From positions 1-17,961 of the forward strand of contig JBMOLL010000028.1 in the NCBI GenBank assembly GCA_049325415.1: 17,961 bases of DNA, in the 5' to 3' direction. This document shows, piece by piece, positions 1 through 6,423 of the stretch. The notes under the pieces were generated by a model. The model did no database searches, was not told the DNA's origin, and worked only from the letters and a program-made list of their open reading frames with translations. Both the position numbers and the translations under genes were made by a program. Source of the stretch: JBMOLL01 sp049325415. Its GTDB lineage: Bacteria; Bacteroidota; Bacteroidia; Bacteroidales; GCA-2748055. Positions within the stretch are counted from its first letter, which is position 1; every line of letters begins with the position of its first letter.

Positions 1-1
1 T

Positions 2-727
2 AAAGTAGCTATTGTGACCGGCGCCGCCCGGGGGATTGGCAGGACGATCGCCCTGACCTTCGCCGCAGAGGGTGCTGATGTGGCATTCACTGATCTGAAA
101 CGGGATGTCAATATGGAATCGCTCGAAAAGGAACTTGCCGCAATGGGCGTTAAAGGAAAGGGATATGAAAGTGATGCCAGCAGTTACGAAGCTGCCCAGC
201 AGGTAGCCGAAGCCGTCGCCGCTGATTTCGGAAGGATAGATATCCTGGTTAATAATGCAGGTATCACAAGGGATACCCTTCTGATGAGAATGGATGAGGC
301 TATGTGGGACCTGGTGATCAAGGTAAACCTGAAATCGGTGTTTAACTTCACCAAGGCTGTTCAGCCCGTTATGCTCAAGCAGAGAAGCGGCTCCATTATC
401 AATATGAGCTCCGTGGTTGGTGTCAACGGAAATGCTGGTCAGGCCAATTACTCGGCCTCCAAGGCTGGGATCCTCGGCTTCACCATGTCGGTGGCCAAAG
501 AGGTTGGCTCAAGGAATATTCGCTGCAATGCCATTGCCCCGGGCTTTATTATTACCGAGATGACCGACAAACTGCCTGAAAACGTCAAGGAAGAATGGAT
601 TAAAACCATTCCGCTGAGAAGGGGAGGAGTTCCCCAGGATGTCGCCAATGTAGCACTGTTCCTGGCTTCCGACCTATCTTCCTATGTCACGGGCCAGACC
701 GTACAGGTTTGCGGTGGGATGAGCTAA
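2..727 (+). CDS. fabG: 3-oxoacyl-[acyl-carrier-protein] reductase FabG (5' truncated)
   Basis: A cytoplasmic short-chain dehydrogenase that reduces 3-oxoacyl-ACP with NADPH in the fatty acid elongation cycle. The reading frame is open to the left edge and reads KVAIVTGAARGIG, so the GTG at 14 is the internal valine of the nucleotide-binding TGxxxGIG motif and not a start. Probably only about six to eight N-terminal codons are missing. The NNAG motif is present, and the catalytic triad is Ser (410-412), Tyr (449-451) and Lys (461-463) in the context NMSS...QANYSASK. The C-terminus (PGFIITEMT, then SYVTGQTVQVCGGMS) fits FabG closely. Other SDR reductases share this fold, but the full motif set and length favour FabG. 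A strong terminator follows at once, so this is the last gene of its transcript. Confidence 0.93.
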   Translation, partial: KVAIVTGAARGIGRTIALTFAAEGADVAFTDLKRDVNMESLEKELAAMGVKGKGYESDASSYEAAQQVAEAVAADFGRIDILVNNAGITRDTLLMRMDEAMWDLVIKVNLKSVFNFTKAVQPVMLKQRSGSIINMSSVVGVNGNAGQANYSASKAGILGFTMSVAKEVGSRNIRCNAIAPGFIITEMTDKLPENVKEEWIKTIPLRRGGVPQDVANVALFLASDLSSYVTGQTVQVCGGMS

Positions 728-749
728 ACCGGAATACATATACCATAAA

Positions 750-778
750 ACGGGGGAAACTTTTCTCCCGTTTTTTTA
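750..778 (+). terminator. Intrinsic terminator after fabG
   Basis: A 7-bp stem (750-756 with 765-771, one G-T pair) has an 8-base loop and is followed by a run of T to 777. It lies 22 bp after the fabG stop codon. Confidence 0.85.
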
Positions 779-851
779 TTTCTGCTTGATCCAGGTGCAA
801 TTTGAAAGATCTGAACAGAATACTGTTCATGAGTTCCGTTCACATGAAAAA

Positions 852-879
852 AAATGAAGTATTTTTGTACCTTCATTTT
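852..879 (+). promoter_or_regulatory. Putative promoter -7 box inside a hairpin, upstream of the lipoprotein gene
   Basis: TATTTTTG at 860-867 matches the Bacteroidota -7 consensus TAnnTTTG and lies about 33 bp before the ATG at 900. No clear TTTG -33 box is seen at the usual spacing. The -7 box sits in the loop of a perfect 9-bp inverted repeat (852-859/860 region with 871-879, AAAATGAAG / CTTCATTTT) that is flanked by A and T runs. The element could therefore also act as a weak bidirectional terminator. Confidence 0.4.
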
Positions 880-899
880 TTATAGACCTGCTTTGGCTG

Positions 900-1922
900 A
901 TGAAAAGGTTTCTGGCGTTGCACTTTATTCCTCTGCTGGCTGTATTTGTTTCCTCCTGCGGCATTTCCACTGGAGTGGTCAGTTTTGAGACCCTCGAGCC
1001 GGCAACAATAACCCTTCCCGGAGATACCAGGAATCCGGTATTTATCAACAGGGCCCCCCTGTCTCCGAATTCACTGATCACTCCGACCAATGAAATGCTG
1101 GAAATGGATGATATGATCATCCTTGATACAATGATTATTAATCATCTGAAAAAGGGCATAAACACTATCCTTGATCAGCAAACGATGGACTTTGAAAACG
1201 AACCCGTCTGGATTGACATGCGTAGACAGGACAGTTCAGCCTTCCGGCAACCCCTGGATATGTCCTTTGCCTCCGGTATTTTCGAAAACTATCACTCGGA
1301 TATACTGTTTTCCCTGGAAAACTATGCTTTTAAATCAAAGGTGAAGATTGAAGATCCGATAGAATCGGCCTATTATTATGGTGAAGTCAGTCTTAGCGCT
1401 TCATTCACCTGGTTCGCCTACCTGCCGGAAATGGACCAGCCCTTTGACACTTGCACGCTTTCAGATACGCTGTACTGGTGGAACTGGGGACTTACAGCCT
1501 ATGAAGCACTGAAAGGCGAAAACATGCCGGCACCAACCGATATGTTCAGGGAAGCAAGTTACCTGGGGGGTGAAAACTACGGCTGGCACATTCTTCCACA
1601 CTGGATGCCGGCCGAACGCATGATCTACCAGGGCAATGAAGAGGAATTTGTAACTGCAGCAAACCTTACCAACCATGGTCAATGGGAAGATGCGGTTGCT
1701 ATATGGCAGAACCTGCTGAATCATGAGAAAAAATCAGTCAGGGGCAAAGCCGCTTACAATCTTGCAGTCTGGTATGAAATGAACGACGATCTGGACCAGG
1801 CACTGGCCTTTGCCATACAGGCTGCCGAAAATATCCGTTCCGACCGGTTCGAAATGTATATCGGACTTCTGAGAAAAAGGATCAATAACAAAAATATTCT
1901 GAAGCAACAATTAAGCCCTTAA
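900..1922 (+). CDS. Outer-membrane-type lipoprotein with C-terminal TPR-like repeats (DUF6340-like)
   Basis: A 340-residue protein with a lipoprotein signal peptide: MKR, a hydrophobic core, then the lipobox VSSC with Cys20 as the predicted lipidated residue. The next residues (GIST) lack an obvious inner-membrane retention signal. The mature N-terminal part (about 25-110) reads as a beta-rich domain with a VSFETLEPA...FINRAPL pattern, which I recall from the DUF6340 family of Bacteroidota lipoproteins; I cannot run a profile search. Residues about 245-315 contain two helical TPR-like units (NLTNHGQWEDAVAIWQNLL and AAYNLAVWYEMNDDLDQAL). Only four bases separate its stop from the next gene, an M48 membrane protease, so the two are almost certainly co-transcribed. 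The function is unknown. The pairing suggests a role in the envelope, possibly alongside the protease, but that is inference from position only. Confidence 0.85.
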   Translation: MKRFLALHFIPLLAVFVSSCGISTGVVSFETLEPATITLPGDTRNPVFINRAPLSPNSLITPTNEMLEMDDMIILDTMIINHLKKGINTILDQQTMDFENEPVWIDMRRQDSSAFRQPLDMSFASGIFENYHSDILFSLENYAFKSKVKIEDPIESAYYYGEVSLSASFTWFAYLPEMDQPFDTCTLSDTLYWWNWGLTAYEALKGENMPAPTDMFREASYLGGENYGWHILPHWMPAERMIYQGNEEEFVTAANLTNHGQWEDAVAIWQNLLNHEKKSVRGKAAYNLAVWYEMNDDLDQALAFAIQAAENIRSDRFEMYIGLLRKRINNKNILKQQLSP

Positions 1923-1926
1923 ACCA

Positions 1927-3171
1927 ATGTACAATACTGCATTTTACCTGATCATTGCCATCACTTTGTTCGGATTCATCCTGGACTACCTACTGAATCG
2001 TCTGAATCTGAGCCATGCTCCGGATCACCTTCCCGAAGAAGTGAATGGAATATACGATGAGGAGGAGTACAGGAAGAGCAGAAAGTACAAGGCGGAAAAC
2101 ATCAGGTTTTCCAATATCACCTCGGTGGTCAATACCACCGTCATGCTCGTCCTGTTCTTTGTCGGCTTTTTTGGCTGGTTTTCAGATCTTACAGGAAACC
2201 TGACCGGAAACTATATCCTTTTTGTACTGCTCTTTTTTGGCATGCTGGGTTTCGCCGCCGATCTGCTTAACACCCCGTTTTCTGTATATGACACCTTTGT
2301 CATTGAAGCGAAATACGGTTTCAACAGAACCACCCCAAAGCGTTTCGCCGGCGACAAAATCAAGGGCTGGATGATTGGCGCTGTCATCGGGGGTGGCCTG
2401 CTTTCTCTGGTTACCTGGATATGGGAAGCTACAGGCAACCTTTTCTGGCTCATTGCCTGGGGCGTGCTTACCGTCTTTTCCCTGTTTATGTCCATGTTCT
2501 ATTCCAACCTGATTGTCCCCCTGTTTAATAAGCAGACACCCCTTGAAGAAGGTGAACTGAGGAATGAAATTGAAAGAATGGCAGAAAAGACCGGTTTCCG
2601 GCTCGACAATGTATATGTGATCGACGGATCGAAAAGATCCAGCAAGGCTAATGCCTATTTTACCGGTCTGGGCCCCAGGAAAAGAATCGTTCTGTATGAC
2701 ACACTGATCAATGAACTCAGCATACAGGAGATCGTGGCAGTACTGGCTCATGAGATCGGCCATTACAAACACCGTCATACCACCACGGGACTGATACTAA
2801 GTATACTCCAGACCGGACTGACGCTTTTTTTATTCTCCCTTTTTATCAGGCTTCCCGAAGTATCGCTTGCCCTCGGTGGGCGGGAGGCCAGTTTTCACCT
2901 CGGACTGATCGCTTTTGGCGTGATCTACTCTCCGGTCTCTCTTCTGCTCGGTATCGGCGGTAATCTTCTTTCAAGACGCCATGAATACCAGGCCGATGCA
3001 TTTGCCTCAAAAATAAGCTCCGGTGACGATCTGGTTTCTGCCCTGAAAAAACTGAGCAAAACCAGCCTCAGTAACCTGACCCCACATCCGCTGTATGTGT
3101 TTTTTCATTACAGCCATCCGACGCTGCTGCAAAGGATCCGTGCAATAAATTCATTGAAATCTGTTGCCTGA
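1927..3171 (+). CDS. M48 family membrane metallopeptidase (Ste24 / CAAX protease-like)
   Basis: A 414-residue polytopic inner-membrane zinc protease. Hydrophobic segments lie near residues 4-22, 68-85, 96-113, 148-166, 172-196, 286-308 and 325-348, the arrangement of the Ste24 type with an M48 N-terminal membrane domain. The zinc site is HEIGH at 275-279 (two His ligands and the catalytic Glu276), and the third ligand is Glu353 in RRHEYQADAFA. The conserved segment SKANAYFTGLGPRKRIVLYDTL precedes the metal site. In yeast, Ste24 processes prenylated proteins; in bacteria without prenylation these enzymes are thought to serve membrane protein quality control, so the CAAX name should not be read as a substrate. 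The gene starts four bases after the lipoprotein gene. No separate promoter is visible. Confidence 0.93.
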   Translation: MYNTAFYLIIAITLFGFILDYLLNRLNLSHAPDHLPEEVNGIYDEEEYRKSRKYKAENIRFSNITSVVNTTVMLVLFFVGFFGWFSDLTGNLTGNYILFVLLFFGMLGFAADLLNTPFSVYDTFVIEAKYGFNRTTPKRFAGDKIKGWMIGAVIGGGLLSLVTWIWEATGNLFWLIAWGVLTVFSLFMSMFYSNLIVPLFNKQTPLEEGELRNEIERMAEKTGFRLDNVYVIDGSKRSSKANAYFTGLGPRKRIVLYDTLINELSIQEIVAVLAHEIGHYKHRHTTTGLILSILQTGLTLFLFSLFIRLPEVSLALGGREASFHLGLIAFGVIYSPVSLLLGIGGNLLSRRHEYQADAFASKISSGDDLVSALKKLSKTSLSNLTPHPLYVFFHYSHPTLLQRIRAINSLKSVA

Positions 3172-3177
3172 TTCAGA

Positions 3178-3203
3178 TTTTTTAAAAGCTTTTTTTATCT
3201 TTG
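3178..3203 (+). promoter_or_regulatory. Putative promoter of tRNA-Gly
   Basis: TATCTTTG at 3196-3203 is a full match to the TAnnTTTG -7 box and lies 10 bp before the tRNA 5' end. The upstream region near 3176-3183 is a T-run and not a clean TTTG, so the -33 box is only approximate. Confidence 0.5.
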
Positions 3204-3213
3204 CATGGCTTAT

Positions 3214-3285
3214 GCGGGAGTAGCTCAGTGGTAGAGCATCAGCTTCCCAAGCTGAGGGTCGCGGGTTCGACCCCCGTTTCCCGCT
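3214..3285 (+). tRNA. tRNA-Gly (anticodon CCC)
   Basis: A complete 72-base cloverleaf. The acceptor arms are GCGGGAG (3214-3220) and TTCCCGC (3278-3284). The D-arm is GCTC/GAGC, the anticodon stem is TCAGC/GCTGA with loop TTCCCAA (3244-3250, anticodon CCC at 3246-3248), the variable loop is GGGTC, and the T-arm is GCGGG/CCCGT around TTCGACC. The discriminator is U73 (3285), normal for bacterial tRNA-Gly. The terminal CCA is not encoded, so it must be added by nucleotidyltransferase. The tRNA reads GGG codons. It lies alone, with a repeat array starting two bases after its end. Confidence 0.95.
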
Positions 3286-3287
3286 CT

Positions 3288-3405
3288 TATCTGCCGAAGC
3301 TTTAGCAAAGGCAGGTCCTATCTGCCGAAGCTTTAGCAAAGGCAAGTCCTATCTGCCGAAGCTTCAGCAAAGGCAGGTCCTATCTGCCGAAGTTTCAACG
3401 AAGGC
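3288..3405 (+). repeat. Tandem array of a 31-bp repeat (3 full copies plus a diverged partial copy)
   Basis: Copies lie at 3288-3318, 3319-3349, 3350-3380 and 3381-3405 (partial). Each begins TATCTGCCGAAG and contains an AGCAAAGGCA-like block. Copies 1 and 2 differ at one base, copy 3 differs by a T-to-C change in the CTTTAGC block, and copy 4 is more diverged (GTTTCAACGAAGGC). There are no spacers, so this is not a CRISPR. The period is not a multiple of three, so it is not a coding repeat. Each unit has a weak dyad (TGCC...GGCA). The array lies between the tRNA and its terminator, so it is probably transcribed as the tRNA 3' trailer. Confidence 0.9.
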
Positions 3406-3419
3406 TCACTACTTTACAG

Positions 3420-3450
3420 GGAACACAATTAATTGTGTTCCTTTTTTTTT
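3420..3450 (+). terminator. Perfect-palindrome terminator after the tRNA and repeat array
   Basis: A perfect 22-bp palindrome (3420-3441; arms GGAACACAATT and AATTGTGTTCC) is followed by a T run to 3450. It is well placed to end the tRNA-Gly transcript. The stretch from 3451 to 3604 that follows shows nothing recognisable. Confidence 0.8.
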
Positions 3451-3604
3451 GGAATTACACGCTATTCCCATCTACACATCTTGCAGCTGCACCCTACCGG
3501 CATAAATCTCCTATATCGCATGATAACAGCGACTTTCAGCGCCAGGGAGAATAACGCTGTTCGACAGATAAGAAGAGGTTCCGGTGAATTCTGGCTCCTG
3601 TTCC

Positions 3605-4069
3605 TCAGGCAAAATGATACAGGAAAATGATATCCGCCTCCATGGCATGCTTCGGATTGTCCCTGATCTCAAGGGTAGCTTTCATCTGCGCCTTGGCAAT
3701 GCCCCGGAGGTTCTTAATGGACAGAAGTTTAACCCTTAGCCGGACTTCGTTATCCACCAGCACGGGCTGGGCAAACTTGAGACTCTCGATCCCATAGTTG
3801 ATCATCATTTTTACATTCTCAAAGTCCACGATCTGAGCCCAGAGATAGGGCAGGACAGAAAGATTCAGGTATCCGTGAGCTATGGTGCTTGCATAAGGAC
3901 TTTCACGGCGGGCACGCTCCGGATCGGTGTGAATCCATTGAAAATCAAGCGTGGCTTCTGCAAATTTATTGATCTGTTCCTGGGTGATCTTCAGGTATTC
4001 TGATACCCCGAGCTCCTTTCCGATAAAGGACTCAAATTCTTCCAGACTTCTGATAATCAACTTACTCAT
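3605..4069 (-). CDS. MaoC family (R)-specific enoyl-CoA hydratase-like protein
   Basis: A 154-residue single hot-dog-fold protein, the usual length for stand-alone MaoC-like hydratases. The signature FAEATLDFQWIHTDPERA carries the expected catalytic pair Asp42 and His47, and it is followed by the family motif TIAHGYLNLSVLP (62-74). Such enzymes add water to trans-2-enoyl-CoA to give (R)-3-hydroxyacyl-CoA, in the cytoplasm, but substrates vary widely in this family and nothing in the neighbourhood defines one. It is transcribed alone on the minus strand, divergent from cinA. The closest relatives in memory are annotated only as MaoC family dehydratase, so the reaction is family-level knowledge and the chain length is unknown. 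Confidence 0.9.
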   Translation of the reverse strand: MSKLIIRSLEEFESFIGKELGVSEYLKITQEQINKFAEATLDFQWIHTDPERARRESPYASTIAHGYLNLSVLPYLWAQIVDFENVKMMINYGIESLKFAQPVLVDNEVRLRVKLLSIKNLRGIAKAQMKATLEIRDNPKHAMEADIIFLYHFA

Positions 4070-4106
4070 GGTTTGATTTAGCTTAGGTTCATACTTTCGG
4101 TTGTTT

Positions 4107-4114
4107 CAAATATA
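4107..4114 (-). promoter_or_regulatory. Putative -7 box of the maoC-like gene
   Basis: The minus strand reads TATATTTG, a full match to TAnnTTTG, about 38 bp upstream of the start codon. No TTTG -33 box is seen at the expected distance. Confidence 0.45.
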
Positions 4115-4210
4115 ATAATATTTCATATGCTTCACCCATTTCATCCTTTCGGTAAAGAAAAGCCACCCTTTTTTGCAGCGGATTTCATATCTGTTCTCAC
4201 CGGATTACCT

Positions 4211-4218
4211 TATATTTG
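4211..4218 (+). promoter_or_regulatory. Putative -7 box of cinA, which also decides the start codon
   Basis: TATATTTG matches TAnnTTTG and lies 17 bp before the ATG at 4236. Transcription would begin near 4224, which rules out the in-frame upstream ATG at 4173. The -33 box is not clear. Confidence 0.55.
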
Positions 4219-4235
4219 CAGCCTATTTGCAGGAA

Positions 4236-5480
4236 ATGAGAGCAGCGATTATTACCATAGGTGACGAAATCCTAATCGGTCAGATCACCGATACCAACTC
4301 GGCCTTTATTGCCTCAAAACTAACCTCGGCAGGCCTCATTGTGGCAGAAATGATGAGCATCTCCGATACTCCGGAACATATCAGGGAAACCCTCGACAGG
4401 ATGACCGGTAAGTTTGAGCTCCTCGTTTTTACCGGTGGTCTGGGACCAACAAAAGACGACCTGACAAAAAAGACGCTTACCGAATGGCTTGGGGACGAAA
4501 TGGTTGAAAATGAAGAAGCCCTTCAGAAAATTAAGTCCTTCTTTTCTGCACGGGGCATGGAAGTCAGTCCGGTAAACCGGCTTCAGGCAACAGTGCCCTC
4601 CTCCTGTATCCCCCTGGCCAACAGCGCAGGCACTGCACCGGGTATGTGGTTTGAACGTTCCGGATCCATCCTGGTTTTCCTTCCGGGAGTGCCCTTTGAG
4701 ATGAAAGCGCTTATGGAAGAACAGGTATTGCCCAGGCTGGCCGATAGGGTGGTGGCCCCCTCTATATTTACCCGGACCATCATGACGCAGGGCATACCGG
4801 AATCGATGTTGTCCGACAGGCTTGAAGACTGGGAACTGAATCTTCCTCCGGGGATCGGCCTGGCCTATCTTCCCCGACCCGGAATCGTTCGCCTCAGGCT
4901 TACTGCAAGAAACCTTGATCCTGATGTTGCTAAACAATTGCTTGATATAGAAATAGCTAAACTTCAGAGAATCATACCAGATAACATTTTCGGATTCGAC
5001 GAAATTTCCCTGGAGGAAGCCCTGGGCTCACTTCTTATAAAAAATAATCTAACCCTTTGCACAGCCGAAAGCTGCACGGGAGGAGCCATCGCTGAAAGTC
5101 TTACCTCGGTTCCGGGCGCTTCAGCCTATTTCAACGGGTCGGTTGTTGCTTACAGTAATAAAGTAAAAACGGAAGTGCTGGGCGTGCCCGAAGCACTCTT
5201 TCCCAAATACGGAGCCGTGAGCCGTGAAGTCGCAGAAGCAATGGCAAAAAATGCCCGGGTCCTGATGCATTCCGACCTGGCCATCGCGGTAACAGGAATC
5301 GCCGGACCATCAGGTGGCACCGAAGAAAAACCGGTTGGAACAACATGGATAGCTGTCGCTTCAGCGGAGCACTGTTATAGCAGGGTCTATCTTTTTGGTG
5401 AACACCGGGGCAGAAATGTCGAAAGAGCACGGCTTTCGGCGATGGAGTTGCTCAGGCAGTTTGTGATTGGGATCATCTGA
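4236..5480 (+). CDS. cinA: CinA-like protein: MoCF-type N-terminal domain plus nicotinamide-nucleotide amidase
   Basis: A 414-residue cytoplasmic protein. Residues 2-170 are a MoaB/MogA-like (CinA N-terminal) domain, with ITIGDEILIGQITDTNSAFIA at the start and FTGGLGPTKDDLT at 65-77; in the family this domain has ADP-ribose pyrophosphatase activity. Residues about 258-411 are the PncC-type amidase domain, with CTAESCTGG (275-283) and AVTGIAGPSGG (351-361). It converts NMN to nicotinate mononucleotide plus ammonia, recycling NAD breakdown products. An upstream ATG at 4173 would add 21 residues with no family support. The ATG at 4236 matches the usual family N-terminus (MRAAIITIGDE), has AGGAA just before it, and lies downstream of a -7 promoter box. 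The competence link of the name does not apply outside a few groups. Confidence 0.94.
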   Translation: MRAAIITIGDEILIGQITDTNSAFIASKLTSAGLIVAEMMSISDTPEHIRETLDRMTGKFELLVFTGGLGPTKDDLTKKTLTEWLGDEMVENEEALQKIKSFFSARGMEVSPVNRLQATVPSSCIPLANSAGTAPGMWFERSGSILVFLPGVPFEMKALMEEQVLPRLADRVVAPSIFTRTIMTQGIPESMLSDRLEDWELNLPPGIGLAYLPRPGIVRLRLTARNLDPDVAKQLLDIEIAKLQRIIPDNIFGFDEISLEEALGSLLIKNNLTLCTAESCTGGAIAESLTSVPGASAYFNGSVVAYSNKVKTEVLGVPEALFPKYGAVSREVAEAMAKNARVLMHSDLAIAVTGIAGPSGGTEEKPVGTTWIAVASAEHCYSRVYLFGEHRGRNVERARLSAMELLRQFVIGII

Positions 5481-5495
5481 TTTTCTGCATCTTTT

Positions 5496-5518
5496 TGCCG
5501 GCCCGGCAGCTGTTTTTT
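5496..5518 (+). terminator. Probable terminator after cinA
   Basis: A short GC-rich hairpin (TGCCG / CGGCA, 5496-5508) with a tight 3-base loop is followed five bases later by six T. It lies 15 bp after the cinA stop. The small loop lowers confidence. Confidence 0.55.
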
Positions 5519-5661
5519 ACATTCCTTGCCGACAAAATTGCAGACCAGAAGTTTTTTGCCTGCGGAATTACAACAATCTACATTTTGATTATCAATACTT
5601 TAATACTGAGATTAAAGAAAAGTTCGTGCATTAGGTAAGCCGATATTTTTTTTATAAAATG

Positions 5662-5693
5662 TTTGAATATTTCAAATAAAATCACGTAATTTG
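5662..5693 (+). promoter_or_regulatory. Promoter of the rpmB-rpmG-DUF4295 operon
   Basis: TTTG at 5662-5665 (-33) and TAATTTG at 5687-5693 (-7, one base shorter than TAnnTTTG) are separated by 21 bp, in an AT-rich region. They lie about 38 bp before the rpmB start. Nothing else is apparent in the rest of 5519-5731. Confidence 0.65.
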
Positions 5694-5731
5694 CGCCTCG
5701 TTAGTGGAAATGCTTAGTAATTAGATAGAAA

Positions 5732-5974
5732 ATGTCACAAGTTTGTCAGATAACCGGAAAAAAAGTGATGGTGGGTAATAACGTTTCCCATTCCAAGAGA
5801 AGGACGAAAAGAGTATTCCTGCCCAATCTCTTCGACAAGAAATTCTACCTTGCTGAGGAGGATCGTTATGTTACCCTGCGTGTCTCTGCAAAAGGGATCA
5901 GGACCATCAGTAAAAAAGGGTTAAAACCCGCTCTTGATGAAGCCGTTGAAAAAGGCTATCTCAAATCGTATTAA
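5732..5974 (+). CDS. rpmB: 50S ribosomal protein L28 (bL28)
   Basis: An 80-residue, highly basic large-subunit protein, the usual length. The start MSQVCQITGKKVMVGNNVSHSKRRTKR is the standard bL28 signature, and FLPNLFDKKFY and LRVSAKGIRTISKKG match the family core. The leader before the ATG is A-rich (TAGATAGAAA) with no Shine-Dalgarno sequence, normal for ribosomal genes in this phylum. It is the first gene of a translation cluster: rpmG follows after 19 bp. Confidence 0.97.
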   Translation: MSQVCQITGKKVMVGNNVSHSKRRTKRVFLPNLFDKKFYLAEEDRYVTLRVSAKGIRTISKKGLKPALDEAVEKGYLKSY

Positions 5975-5993
5975 CAATTAATGCATAGGAAGC

Positions 5994-6182
5994 ATGGCAA
6001 AGAAAGGTAAAGGAAACAGGGTTCAGGTGATCCTGGAGTGCACGGAACATAAAGAGAGCGGGATGCCCGGTACCTCACGTTACATCACTACCAAAAACAG
6101 GAAAAACACCCCCGACAGGATGGAACAGCGTAAATATAATCCCATTCTGAAAAAGGTTACTCTTCATCGTGAAATCAAATAA
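5994..6182 (+). CDS. rpmG: 50S ribosomal protein L33 (bL33)
   Basis: A 62-residue large-subunit protein. The pattern VQVILECTEHKESG, SRYITTKNRKNTPDRMEQRKYNP and KKVTLHREIK is the bL33 fold. Only one Cys is seen (ECTEH), so the four-cysteine zinc ribbon of the zinc-dependent bL33 form is absent and this is the zinc-independent type. It lies between rpmB and the DUF4295 gene (11-bp gap), in the arrangement usual for Bacteroidota. Confidence 0.96.
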   Translation: MAKKGKGNRVQVILECTEHKESGMPGTSRYITTKNRKNTPDRMEQRKYNPILKKVTLHREIK

Positions 6183-6193
6183 ATCTCCGAATT

Positions 6194-6346
6194 ATGGCAA
6201 AGAAAGTAGTAGCATCGCTGCAGAAAGGTGAAGGCAAAAATTTCACCAAATGCATTAAAATGGTTCGTTCCCCCAAAACCGGAGCTTACACATTTGAGCA
6301 AGAAATGGTTCATAATCAGCATATTAAGGATTATTTCGGGAATTAA
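6194..6346 (+). CDS. DUF4295 family small basic protein, probably ribosome-associated
   Basis: A 50-residue gene in frame from ATG 6194 to TAA 6344-6346. The product begins MAKKVVASLQKGEGK and continues NFTKCIKMVRSPKTGAY, ending KDYFGN. This is the DUF4295 pattern, found after rpmG in Bacteroidota. It is basic in its first 30 residues and has no membrane segment or signal. Its place 11 bp after rpmG and before a terminator makes it the third gene of the ribosomal protein operon. I recall, without being able to check, that a protein of this family was seen as an extra large-subunit protein in a Flavobacterium ribosome structure. A ribosomal role is therefore likely but is inference here. Confidence 0.9.
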   Translation: MAKKVVASLQKGEGKNFTKCIKMVRSPKTGAYTFEQEMVHNQHIKDYFGN

Positions 6347-6365
6347 TCCTCTGAGTATACCCCTT

Positions 6366-6401
6366 ACAAAAAAGCTTTCTTAACCGGGAAGCTTTTTTTG
6401 T
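6366..6401 (+). terminator. Terminator or attenuator between the ribosomal protein operon and ftsY
   Basis: A stem of about 12 bp (6368-6379 with 6387-6398) has a 7-base loop (6380-6386). The 3' arm ends in seven T, with AAGCTT as the core. It starts 20 bp after the DUF4295 stop and ends 23 bp before the ftsY ATG, which leaves little room for a separate ftsY promoter, so partial read-through is likely. Confidence 0.75.
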
Positions 6402-6423
6402 ATATTTAAAGACATTTAACCGC

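Noticed and set aside
2182..2778. 198-codon minus-strand frame opposite the M48 protease
   Set aside because: It is antisense to a conserved gene with clear zinc-site motifs and shows no family resemblance.
3151..3345. 64-codon minus-strand frame across tRNA-Gly
   Set aside because: It is an artefact: most of its length is the antisense of the tRNA and the 31-bp repeats.
3288..3405. Repeat array considered as a CRISPR
   Set aside because: The 31-bp units are directly contiguous with no spacers, and no cas gene is in the window.
3214..3450. Integrated element at the tRNA-Gly 3' end
   Set aside because: No integrase, no duplicated tRNA 3' end and no cargo genes; only the short repeat array is present.
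3433..3630. 65-codon plus-strand open frame between the tRNA terminator and the maoC-like gene
   Set aside because: It starts with TTG inside the terminator palindrome, runs into the opposite gene, and has no recognisable pattern.
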